Shown: one piece after another, positions 35,793 to 45,926 of the stretch | How the letters are laid out: the number at the start of each line of letters is the position of its first letter | Position numbering within the stretch: position 1 is the first letter of the stretch | Source: Prosopocoilus inquinatus | Lineage: Eukaryota; Arthropoda; Insecta; Coleoptera; Lucanidae | Length of the DNA: 64,000 nt | Reading direction: 5' to 3' | Assembly (NCBI GenBank): GCA_036172665.1 | Contig: CM069870.1 | Coordinates: 67,952,212-68,016,211, forward strand | The notes under the pieces: generated by a model | What the model saw: only the letters and a program-made list of their open reading frames with translations | Told to the model about the DNA's origin: nothing | The model's database searches: none | Made by a program: the position numbers and the translations under genes

Positions 35793-37807
35793 TACCGGCT
35801 CTTTCAAATTGGGTGTGCACTGAAGGGATCTACTAAACCGTAAGAGATACAAATTCGGTTAAATGGAAGAAAAGTTGCACGAATCAATGCCTAATTCGTA
35901 TCCATTGAGAGAATAATTTTTTTCTCATTTCTTCTTGAGTTATTAATAAAAATGTGAAAAAATCGATTTTCTTTTTCTCTCTGTATCTCTTTTATTATAC
36001 TTAATTTTGAAATTCTGATTTAACTTTCTACAAGCACTTTTTGATTCTGCTTCGAGTAAGAGTAATAGAATTGAAGTCAAACGTTTCGTCTTCCCACGAC
36101 CATCGTCAGTTTCGATTTTTTAAACACAACTTATGTCTTTTTATTGTTCTATTCGATAGCATCTTTTCTCCTGATTGTAACGGTATATCACATTTAATAG
36201 TTGATATTAATCTGAAGCTTAAATAATACAGATTTTTATGTGAAAATTTTATTTAATACATAATTTCAAATTTTTAATTCATTTTCTTATCTTTTTATTA
36301 TCTAGTCGATAGCATTTTTTCTGGTGATTTCAGTGAGTATAATACTTACTACCTTTTTTTTTTTCAAGTAAAGTTAGAATATGACAAAAAAAGTGATACA
36401 GTTTCGCCATGTTTTTCTTAATAAGTAAATCTATTCCTAACCTCTTTTTTTATTTGTTAAGTATTAGCAACAACATTCAGTTGTCGGAAGAGGAAAAGTC
36501 AATAAATATTGACTAAATTATATGAGGTGGTTAACACAAACCAAATAAACATCAGTATAAACATATTAAATTACAAGAACAGAATAAATAAGTTGAATAA
36601 AAATTATAGACGAAGAACATGACTCTGTGAAATAAATAAAGTGAAATAAATAAATTAAAGTAAATCCTCGAAATGTCCTCCACTTCTTTCAAGACACAGA
36701 TTCGTTCTTAATCCTATGTGTTGTCTAGTGTGTCGAACATGAATTCGCGAAACATTTCTGTAAGAATCTAATATTCGCCTTCTTAGTTCCTCCTTATTAT
36801 TTATCTTAATGCTAGTCACTGTTTCAATGTCCAAAATATAAAGCCTACTTTATCCTGTTTAAATTATGGATGGTGGTTCCGATATAACGTGCCAAACTTC
36901 AACTGGTTAAAACGAGTGAACTTAACCATATTTAAAAAAATAAATAAAGATAGTCAAGTGTTGAGAGGCACTGAGTGCTAAAGAAATTTAAAAAAAAATG
37001 CATTGTTATAGAAAGTATCTTTCAAATTTATTACAAAAATATTCGTTTTAGCTGCCAATGTATTTGTAGAAGGCACTATTCAGTAATATCTAAATATTTT
37101 TAGTATAATTAGTATTCACTTTTTCTTTTAACTCAACAGTGCGAGTCAAAATTAAAAACTAGGCTTTTTCATTCCTATACTAAAGCTGAGATACTGATCT
37201 AGCAAGTTATATTAGAACCACTAGATATTTTTCGGTAAAAATTCATTTTCGTAGGTGCAGTGCATTATTAAAATAACGATACAGAAAAACTTTAAATAGT
37301 TTATTATAATTTACACTATAGCTAAGAAAATGAACTAAAAATTTGAAATTATGTATTAAATAAAATTTTCACATAAAAATCTGTATTATTTAAGCTTCAG
37401 ATTAATATCAACTATTAAGTGTGATATACCGTTACAATCAGGAGAAAAAATGCTATCGAATAGAACAATAAAAAGACATAAGTTGTATTAAAAAAATCGA
37501 AACTGACGATGGTCGTGGGAAGACGAAACGTTTGACTTTCTATTCTATTACTCTTACTCGAAGCAGAATCAAAAAGTGCCTGTAGAAAGTTAAATCAGAA
37601 TTTCAAAATTAAGTATAATAAAAGAGATACAGAGAGATTTTTTCACATTTTCATTAATATCTCAAGAAGAAATAAGAAAAAAATCATTCTCTCAATGGAT
37701 ACGAATTAGGCATTGATTTGTGCAACTTTTCTTCCATTTAACCGAATTTGTATCTCTTACGGTTTAGGAGATCCCTTTAGTGCACACCCAATATGAAACA
37801 GCCGGTA
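35793..37807. mobile_element. Fold-back element 5, arms ~490 bp, with transposase remnant
   Basis: TACCGGCTCTTTCAAATTGG at 35793 is mirrored by CCAATATGAAACAGCCGGTA ending at 37807. The arms pair over 35793-36290 and 37330-37807, for example GATTAATATCAACTATTAA.. against its complement. TA lies at both outer edges. The ~1.0-kb centre keeps the C-terminal codons of an IS630-type transposase, so this long-armed element probably once encoded its own mobility. Confidence 0.85.
36655..36838 (-). pseudogene. C-terminal remnant of an IS630-type transposase
   Basis: Sixty in-frame codons end in a stop at 36655. They contain ETVTSIKINNKEELRRRI, then SYRNVSR, and finish with LCLERSGGHFEDLL. The pattern LRRRI..R..(~20)..L..C.E..GGHFE.LL is the conserved tail of Tc1/mariner-type transposases in many insects. 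No DDE part remains upstream, and the remnant sits at the centre of fold-back 5. Confidence 0.65.
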
Positions 37808-37895
37808 TAGTTTGAAATAGGGAAGTGGGTAGGTCGATAAACACTTTTTTATCCCTCTCAGAGGTCGATGTTTAAAAAAAGGTTGAGAATCTTTG

Positions 37896-40525
37896 GTTTA
37901 GATCGTTCACAAAAACATACTAATCGAGTGCGGTTCGCATCGAGGTTTTTCAGGCAACTCTACACACGAAAGAAGTATCTTAACTTTTTGACGTCACTGA
38001 TATTATTAGAAATTCGTTTGAATCGTTTAATGGTGTCATTCATGTGAATGTTTAAAAAATAAGTCAGAAAATATCCGAGGAGATCATCACAGAACTGTTT
38101 AGAAAGATGAATTCAAAAGGAACTCCTTGTTTTAGAAGGCAGGAAGGGCCGACTTCTCTTTCTGTTACGACTTCTTTTCTTAATTTAAGAAGTCACCGAA
38201 AACATAAATTAATTATTGTTAAATAGGACTTTAAAACACCGTATAATATTACGTAAATATTTTTGGCAGGTTCTTGGATGATATTCGCGTTATAGAGGAG
38301 CCACGGAGGAAACATTAGAAGAAAAAAAACTCTTTGGTAATGAAAGTGTCATCATCAAATGAAACTCTCGCGTTTTAGATGAACATTTACTGTGCGTCAC
38401 GAGGGAAACATTAGAAAAAAAAAACATTTTGTTAACGGAAAAGTCATTTTGGGATATACCTAAGTTGCAGCCAACGCCTTACAAAATTATTACAGCACTA
38501 AAACGAGTCTTTGGTTTTATTGCGAATTGGACCAATTCATTTGGAAAAGAGTGTACAGTTGCGGATATAAAATTTTGGGCACCGCTGACGTAAGAATGAG
38601 AGACATCTCTTGGTGTTAATCTTTTATAAAAATATTCCTATACTCCTAGTTGCTTGTAAAGATCCTTAGGTCTAAGGAATAAATCCTTAAGAATAGAGAC
38701 ATCTCTTGGTATTAATCTTTTTTAAAAATATTCCTATGCTCATAGTTGATTGTAAAGATCCTTAGGTCTAAGGAATAAATCCTTAACTTACCAACGCTGG
38801 TACGAATATGTGACTGAAGCCAAAGCGATGTTACTTTTTTCTAAAGCTTGATTTACATCGTTATTTTATCTTATGTTATTTTAAGTTCCAATTCCAAATA
38901 CGGCAAAAATCCGTAGATTTCGGGACTTCCATAAAAATATTCCTAAACTCCTAATTGCTTGTGCAAATCTTCAGATCTAAGGAATAAATCCTCAACTTGG
39001 CAACGCTGGTACGAATATGACTGAAGCTAAAGTGAGGTTATTTTCTTCTAAAGCTTGGTTCACACCGTTATTTTATGTTACGTTATTTTATGACAGGTGG
39101 TGTCTGAAGTTTTTTGGCCGCAGTTGTACGTGCGTATTGTTTTTCTTTTCTTCGAAACGAAAATAAACAATTAATGATTTAGGATACGAAAGAATTATTT
39201 TTTTTTAATTCAAAATTGAAACGTAAAATAATTTCGAAAGCCTTTTCATGCAGGAATGAAAAATTTAAGTAATTTAATGTAAGCACGATCATTTCGATAC
39301 ATTTGACAAAATTTTCTTGCTCTTTCCAAATTCTTACTAAAAGTTGTCTATTCGCCTTAAAGAGATAGGAATAAAACGAATACGCAACAAGTTGTATGTA
39401 AAAAAAAAATAGTGGAAAGAAGTAAAGACGGTTTTTTTTTTGTCTGAAGAGTCAATGAAGTCCTGCGCTTTTTTTACATTCTTCTTGTTTTGATTAATTT
39501 TTATAAATTTTTATATTGACATCATAATAACGAGTGTTCAATAAAAAAAAATGGTCAAGTAGGCTGTAGCAGGCTTTTGTTATCGGGAACGCATGTCGTG
39601 ATTAACATCATTTTAATTTGACAACTTTGACAAGTTGACGGTTGACCTAACTAATAAAAGTCGAAAACTGCTCCTGCATTTTTTTTTCTAATATTTATAT
39701 TTAATATAAATATTCGGTAATAAACGTTTATTTGAAATGTCTTCTTTGAGTTAAAGTGAGGTTAGAAATGCAAGTGACGCTTCACGCTCGCCGTATGAAG
39801 AACTCTACGCCAGACGTTTAGAATAAATTCATAGCTATCTAGACCGTTTTTTTAATTGAACACTCGTTAGAATATCCATATATAAAATAAATAAATAAAT
39901 AAATAGACCAATATCCAATGCAATTGAAAATTATTTAATTCAATTTACTTAACGAGTGCTTTGTGCGTCATAAACAGAAGTCTTTAATCGAGCAAACTGG
40001 CACGCAAAAATATAATGGAAAAAATTGAAGATTATCGCGAAAAAAACAATGTATTTTTTTCCTCTTCTTTGTTTGTTTAATTCGACATCAATTTGTAATA
40101 CACGTCACGAGGTTAACAGAGATAAGAGATAACTTGACATTAAAAAGCACTTGCAGATTAACAATCATAATTATAACCATGGAGTTGCCAAATAGGAGCT
40201 AATTATAAAAAAAATTACTGTAAGAAATACATAATTTAATTTTTTTTAAACAGTTTTATTATTCCTAATTTATTGATTTGAGAAAGTTATTTTACTTTAT
40301 TTTTAATTCGATTTCTATTTACCTACTTCGTTATTCAATCAAAAAGTAGAATTACTAAAGTAGCATATTACAATTTACATTTTTTTTCCTTCGCTCGGCT
40401 CGGTTTGAAAACATTTGACATTCTCAGAAGCTATAAGAAATTAATTAGTAGCTACAAACTCATCTTCGTTTTTGAATTAATTATAGACTAAACTAAAATC
40501 AGGCAGAATTTAATTTAAGACAACT
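37896..40525. other. No gene seen
   Basis: AT-rich DNA with the tandem block 38606-39100 and no supported exon. Confidence 0.35.
38606..39100 (+). repeat. Tandem repeats, 90-bp and ~200-bp
   Basis: ACATCTCTTGGTRTTAATCTTTT to AAATCCTTAA repeats at 38606 and 38697 (90 bp, few differences). A larger piece from AAAATATTCCTA to GTTATTTTAT, including CAACGCTGGTACGAATATG, recurs about 200 bp further on (38785-38880 against 38990-39090). Confidence 0.7.
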
Positions 40526-40608
40526 AAAGGCCGTTTTCATAATCAAACTTTAAACTTAAATACAAAGTTTTTTTAATCTCAAACCGGACAGAAAAATGAA
40601 GGGAAACA

Positions 40609-40650
40609 CACTCAACGTTTCGCTATTGATTTATAGCTTCGTCAGGAGTG
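40609..40650 (-). ncRNA. Hammerhead ribozyme, left arm copy
   Basis: Read on the minus strand: stem I CACTC / GAGTG, core CTGACGA, stem II GCTAT / ATAGC with loop AAATCA, then GAAACGTT with the self-complementary ACGT as a two-pair stem III. An unpaired A follows CTGACGA before stem II. Identical to the right-arm copy at 41269. Confidence 0.7.
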
Positions 40651-40772
40651 AAAAAAAGTAAATAAACAAGTTGTCAAGAGAAACAAGTCGTCAAGAGAAA
40701 CGAAAAGGTAACATGATTTTTAAACTAAACTACGAGTTGTTCGGAATAAAAGTAACGAGAACTAATTAAAGC

Positions 40773-40821
<49 letters not shown>

Positions 40822-41268
40822 TATAATAATATATATATAATTAATTAATTGACAGATCTATATCTTTTTTAAAGAGTCCAGAAAGCTACAAAATATGTCA
40901 TTTAAATTTTCAAAGTCCGTACGTTTATTAATAGAATTTCGAGACATTTTAATTTTACGCATTTCTATGAAAATTAAAATTAAAATTAAAATGTCTCGAA
41001 ATTCTATTAATAAACGTACGGACTTTGAAAATTTAAATGACATATTTTGTAGCTTTCTGGACTCTTTAAAAAAGATATAGATCTGTCAATTAATTAATTA
41101 TATATATATTATTATAATAAAAAAAAAAAAAAAAAAAAAAAAAGTAGCTTTAATTAGTTCTCGTTACTTTTATTCCGAACAACTCGTAGTTTAGTTTAAA
41201 AATCATGTTACCTTTTCGTTTCTCTTGACGACTTGTTTCTCTTGACAACTTGTTTATTTACTTTTTTT

Positions 41269-41310
41269 CACTCCTGACGAAGCTATAAATCAATAGCGAA
41301 ACGTTGAGTG
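41269..41310 (+). ncRNA. Hammerhead ribozyme, right arm copy
   Basis: Stem I is CACTC (41269-41273) with GAGTG (41306-41310). Core CTGACGA is 41274-41280. Stem II is GCTAT / ATAGC (82-86 with 93-97), then GAAA at 41298 and ACGT (41101-type minimal stem III at 41301-41304), with U41305 as the cleavage-site base (GUU). The extra A41281 before stem II and the two-pair stem III make it weaker than the 35-kb ribozyme. Dimer formation, natural for two copies in one transcript, would be needed. Confidence 0.7.
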
Positions 41311-41497
41311 TGTTTCCCTTCATTTTTCTGTCCGGTTTGAGATTAAAAAAACTTTGTACTTACTATTTACATCGGACAAGAACAAACTTCAATTTAAACT
41401 TAAAGTTACTTTAACCTAAAAAAAATACATTTGTTTCCCTATACTGAAAGTGACTTTAAATTAAAGCTTCCTTAAAGTCTGATTATGAAAATGGCAG

Positions 41498-42190
41498 TAA
41501 AATGAAAAAAAAAATATCTTTGAACAAATATAATTAACAGCTTTTAGGGAACAGATTTAAAATTAATGAAGAATCTAAGAGTAGTTACAACAGTTACAAA
41601 TTCAATAAATCCCAGAAGAATTAATTCTTGCAATAAATAAAAAAAAAAAAATTGTTATATTTATATAGTGGACTTTTGTCTCTCATCGCGTGTTTCTTAG
41701 CCTTGGCTTTGTTTGTTGTTAAGAACAATATAACCCTTTGTGTAATGGCAGGTGCGCTTGTAATTATTATTATTATTTTTCCAGAATGTCTTGATTCATC
41801 TTTGTTGCGCTATAATATTTTCAATTATTTTGTTTTACGTAAAAAAAATTTTTAAAAAAATAGTTTTTTTTTGAAACAATACGCCTGATTGCGAAAACTA
41901 AGCATTATTAAAATTTCACTTGATTAGAGAAAAGAAAAACTAATAATTTCAGGACAAAATGCAAAAATCAGATATTTTAATTAAACGTCTTCTTTTTAGC
42001 TTGCTCTTTTAATTGTCCACCACTGCACAAACATATTAAAAGTTTTTTTTTTAATATGTTTAGTAATAATACAAAAATTTTGTTGTTTATTTATAACAAT
42101 AATGAAATTACTAAAATTGATTGATTATTTAAATCAATGACGTCTAGCCTTTTCTACCATGCGATCAACGGAATTTATAATTAGAGCGGG
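41498..42190. other. AT-rich DNA, nothing recognised
   Basis: A plus-strand 67-codon hydrophobic frame (41652-41855) has no start context, homology or codon bias supporting a gene. Confidence 0.35.
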
Positions 42191-42518
42191 CTGTGTTATT
42201 TTCCAAAAAGTTGGCGACACAGGCTTGCAGCTTGAAATTAAAAATTTGAAATGTCATAATTGTGACATTTATTTTCTAGTGATTGATAATAAACGAATTT
42301 GTCTTATGGAACCTCCCCTAATATTCTACAAAAAGGATTTAAATCAACATCCCTTCAACATAAAATAACAAAATAAAGTTTGTACAAAGCACGATTGTAA
42401 CCTCAAATATGACAACTGTCAATTTATCATTTATTTCTCAGTGTAGCCAACTACATAGCATAAAATAGCACCAATCACAGCTTCCTCGAATTATGAATTC
42501 CGTTGATCACCCGGTACT
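42191..42518 (+). repeat. Dispersed repeat, copy 2 of 2
   Basis: Matches 4035-4353 in the same orientation, from AAAAGTTGGCGACACAGG to GATCACCCGGTACT. Confidence 0.65.
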
Positions 42519-42562
42519 AACAGTTGATATGTTTACACAGTTAAAAGAGGACGCCGAGGAAT

Positions 42563-44060
42563 ATTGGCTAGCATTAGGGCATAATAGAGATAGATCTATT
42601 TTGATTGGTACACGAGTTGTGCCGTGAGAAACAAATCAAAAATCTCGAAAAGCGCTCGCGCTACACCCATGATACGGATCATCAACTCGGGCTAGCATTA
42701 ACTCCGAAATTCAAAAATGCCATCATATACATAGTGTTCCCTAAAAGAAATAATATTTTTCTTGATTGAATTCAATTGTTTTTCTTTTACGTAAACGGTA
42801 AGTTTATGATACGCCTAATTATGATGAAGAAGCAATATTAAGTTCTAAAATGTTATTAAGGGAATTTTAGAACTCTAGGCAGAAAGCGTCCGTATTTACA
42901 ATTTTTTTTTGTATTATTTTAACACTTCTATAAAAACCGTTTACTAATCCAATTTATTCGCACTTATCACTCGCTAAACTTTAAATGTTTTATTCGGTTA
43001 AGTTTTTTGTTAAAAAAATCTACTATTATTGCATTTTTCAATTCCTGAGTAAATTCTAGCCTGAGTTGATGGGTCGCACCACGGGTCTATCTTGATTGGT
43101 TCTCGAGATGTGCCGTGAGAAACAAATGAAAAAAACTCGAAAACCGTATGCGCTAGACCCACGATGCGACCCATCGATTCAGGCTAGAATTTACTCAGGA
43201 ATTCGAAAATGACATTAAATACAAAGCATCCCCCACCAAAAAAAAAAAACGCGACTTAAATATTTTTTTTTGGCAACGCGATATGCAATTGTTTTTTTTC
43301 TTTTTGTAAATCGTACTTCTGGACAATCGACGTTTTCAAATGCTATTAAGGCGACTTTAGCACCGTAAGCCCCCAGAAAATGTCCGCATTTAAAGACGAC
43401 TGGAAAAATTGTTTTTTTTTTTTGCTTTTTGAGATCGAACGTTCATATTTAAAGCGAGAACAGTGGGGAGTATCCTTAACTTGCCTGAAATTTCCGGATT
43501 TTTTAATAATTTATTAGGAATTCGAAAATGCCATCATATACAGAGCATTCCCTAAAAAAAAAACATGACTTCGATATTTTTCCTGATAACCCTGCATTGG
43601 TTCTCGAGATGTGCAGTGAGAAACAAATGAAAAAAACTCGAAAACCGTACGCGCTAGACCCACGATGCGACCCATCAATTCAGGCTAGAATTTACTCAGG
43701 AATTCGAAAATGACCCGAAAATCCCCCCCCCCCCAAAAAAAAAAACGCGACTTAAATATTTTTCTTGGCAACGCGATATGCAATTGTCTCTTTTTTAAAT
43801 CGTACTTCTGGACATTCGACATTTTCAAATGATATTAAGGTGACTTTAGCAACGTAAGGGGTCTATTCCGTATCAAAACCGTTAAATTTAAAGGTCCGTT
43901 AAATTTTGTTGCTACGGTAACACCCAATCACAGAACTGTATTTTAGATTTTAAAGGGCTTCTAAATTTTAACAGCCCGTTAAAAAGTTACAGAATACGTC
44001 CCTAAGCTCCAGAAAACGTTCGCATTTAAAGACGTCTAGAAAAATTGCGTTTTTTTTTGC
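42563..44060. repeat. Cluster of a palindromic ~165-bp MITE and its flanks
   Basis: The best copy, 43040-43202, has ends AATTCCTGAGTAAATTCTAG and the mirror CTAGAATTTACTCAGGAATT, with GTGCCGTGAGAAACAAATGAAA in the middle. Diverged or partial copies are 42563-42716 and 43592-43706. A further full copy lies at 48731-48900. The right flank AAAACGCGACTTAAATATTTTT..ATCGTACTTCTGGACA repeats with it (43245, 43740, 48940), so the mobile unit may be larger than the palindrome. Confidence 0.75.
43858..44002. mobile_element. MITE, 145 bp, TAA target (PIF/Harbinger-like)
   Basis: GGGGTCTATTCCGTA at the left pairs with TACAGAATACGTCCC at the right, and inner CCGTTAAATTT / ..AACAGCCCGTTAAA also pair. TAA stands on both sides (43855-43857, 44003-44005). 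The parallel repeat copy at 43365 reads GTAAGCCCCCAGAAAA with no insertion, giving a natural empty site. Confidence 0.8.
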
Positions 44061-44558
44061 TTTTTGAGATCCAACGTTCATATTTAAGGACGAGAAAAGT
44101 TTTCTAAACGTGTTTGAAACTTTCGGATTTACGTCGCTGCGTTCGAAAACAACCACGCAATCAATTCGCCTACGTTTATTGTTACTTTTTTTTTAATTGT
44201 CCCGACCGTTCGTCCTTGGGGCCAAGAAAAATAGGTCATTAACAGGACGTCGGTCGCCGCGTTTGCCAAGAAAACAACGAAACTTCAGCGGACTTTCTCG
44301 GCGAATTATCGATCACGCAAAATGTATGCATGTGGTACAGCTGCGACCCTTAAAAACAGCGGCACCCTGAGAGAATTGACACGAATGCCAAAAATTCAAA
44401 AAAAAAAAAAAATTGTATTGTACAGTAAGTCAAACTTTCGGTGATCGCCTTGATGATATTGTTAAGTTTGAAAAATTTAAATGACGTTTAGGTTTTTTTT
44501 TTTAAATCTGTCAAAGTGTGATGGTTTTTAAGGACGGCAACTGTACCTACCCACTCAC

Positions 44559-45012
44559 CTTCAATCGTAATAAAAATTAAGGCCCCACCGACGGTATATA
44601 GAACGATGACTATCGTCAAGAAGATGTGGGTGAACCATCGCCTGCTCAATTTGCTGAGCTGGTTGTAACACCAGAAGGAGCATTTCTCCCCAATGCCCAG
44701 GCCCGATTTCGCCGTGCTCATGGTGAAATCTTTGATCCCATTGAATTGGGAGAACATGTATTCGGAGGCTTTGCGTGGGTACACGTAGGGGTTGCCCGTT
44801 GGGCTGGGGGTTATACCATGCATGCTGATGTTGGCGGTGTATTGTTGGTTGTTGCTGATGGGTTGTGGGGGTGGTATCTGTAGGGTCGGTGGCGCCCATC
44901 CCAGTTGCTTTTTTCTTTTGCTCGCGCCCCTGGCTATGTAGGGGGTCCCCGGCTCGCTCCTCGGGGGAGTCGGGGGTAAACTCGCTGAAGGTGTGCTCCT
45001 CGTCGTCTCCAT
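44559..45012 (-). CDS. Two-pore-domain (K2P/TWiK-type) potassium channel, first coding exon
   Basis: The exon encodes 151 residues. ATG at 45012 is preceded two codons upstream by an in-frame TGA, so the start is secure. The N-terminal cytoplasmic tail is Pro/Ser-rich and low in structure (about 1-100), then GLGIGEKCSFWCYN (about 104-117), a basic LSRRW, and the first membrane segment with YTVGGALIFITIEG (about 139-152). Aromatic-Gly-Gly-Ala-hydrophobic ending in IEG is diagnostic for the M1 helix of K2P leak channels, which set resting potential at the plasma membrane. The exon ends ATTGAAG|GTGAGT (donor at 44558) in phase 1. Pore loops and remaining helices are not found to the left, so the following intron probably runs past position 1. 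Which K2P paralogue it is I cannot say. Confidence 0.8.
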
Positions 45013-45717
45013 TTCTCAAGTCCACTAAAAGCACATTTCTTTTAACCGCACCAGTCACAAACACTCAACGGACGGATGCACTGCGGCAGAATTATCGATT
45101 GTAAAAGTGAAAAGCCGAACAAACGAAAAATGATGATGATTTATTTTTCGGACGGTCTATGCGAGAGCAATTGTTTACGTGTGTGCGTTATCCGAGCATG
45201 GCGCGCGTAAACTTGTCTGGCGGAGCGTCCAAGTGATACAGAGCATCACGACGCCTAGCGTCATCTTCTTTTAAGTGCTGCTTTCGACCCGCTCGGCGGC
45301 GCATTATCTTTGAATTTATAAATATGCCGAACTCGCAGGCGATGACAGGCGCGACCGATATGTATTTCTCTGATGTTGTATGTACGTACCTTCTGGCGAC
45401 TCATCATCACCGTCATCATCATCAGAATGATAGTTTTTCGAGTGAACCAATTAAAGTAGCCCGACTAAATAAATACATGTCATTCAATTGAACAGTTCTT
45501 TAAACATCATCATTTCTTTTTTTTTCTGCACGCTTAATTAACTTGCCCAAAAAATATGATTGCAGAATCAAAGGGGTAGTTAAGATTAATTAACAGGGCG
45601 CGGGAAACTCGTGGAGCTGTTCAAAGTCTGAACGCTGAATCAGATGCAGGGCACGCTCAATTGTAATTATTAATGCTGTTACGAGTTTGGGGTCTGCAAA
45701 TAATACTCATCGGTATC
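45013..45717 (-). other. Upstream region of the K2P exon
   Basis: GC-richer than its surroundings up to about 45360. It presumably includes 5' untranslated sequence and perhaps the promoter. No convincing TATA box or initiator was identified. A (CATCAT)n run occurs near 45408. Confidence 0.35.
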
Positions 45718-45926
45718 TGTGAAGCTGGCGTGTCATTTCAAGGAAACTCATAAGTTCTAGTGAGTTCTGGCTTTATTTCTAACAGTTTTATAGTTCCTGA
45801 TAGATAAAATCGATAGTTCTGCTCATTAAAGCGAAAAAAAGCCAAAGTGCAAACTGAGACGCCAGGTTCACGCAGCGTCTCACTTTGTCCTACGCAAAAT
45901 TAACGGCCAATTCTTATAGGAAATTA

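Larger units (their letters stand above)
32002..37895. mobile_element. Possible third hAT-like element, heavily nested
   Basis: The left end CAGGAGATACCAACGGGG and the right end (read inverted) CAAAGATTCTCAACC are loosely alike. Flanking 8-mers ATTTAGAT (31994-32001) and GTTTAGAT (37896-37903) agree at 7 of 8. GGTCGATG words near both ends resemble hAT subterminal DNA. Inside lie a satellite, a Tc1/mariner element and a fold-back. The inverted ends are weak, so this could be chance. Confidence 0.3.
40561..41392. mobile_element. 832-bp palindromic insertion with two hammerhead ribozymes
   Basis: It is flanked by a perfect 12-bp duplication TTTAAACTTAAA (40549-40560; 41393-41404). It is two head-to-head copies of a ~395-bp unit around a short spacer near 40960-40975. 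The arms appear identical apart from a homopolymer: 44 T on the left (40776-40819) and 26 A on the right (41119-41144). A 35-bp tail with ATCGGACAAGAAC is present only at the right end. Each arm carries one hammerhead. Variable-length duplication, ribozyme and inverted copies fit a Penelope-derived or retrozyme-like element; no protein is encoded. Confidence 0.8.
40526..41497. mobile_element. MITE split by the ribozyme palindrome
   Basis: The left 35 bp (AAAGGCCGTTTTCATAATC..) end at 40560. The rest, AAAGTTACTTTAACCTAAAA..TCTGATTATGAAAATGGCA, lies at 41393-41497. The uninterrupted relative is at 27276-27400. The break is duplicated as TTTAAACTTAAA on both sides. Confidence 0.75.

Noticed and set aside
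44561..45104. Overlapping frames of 167, 85 and 79 codons around the K2P exon
   Set aside because: They are shadows; only the 45012 start gives the K2P M1 signature and a matching splice donor.
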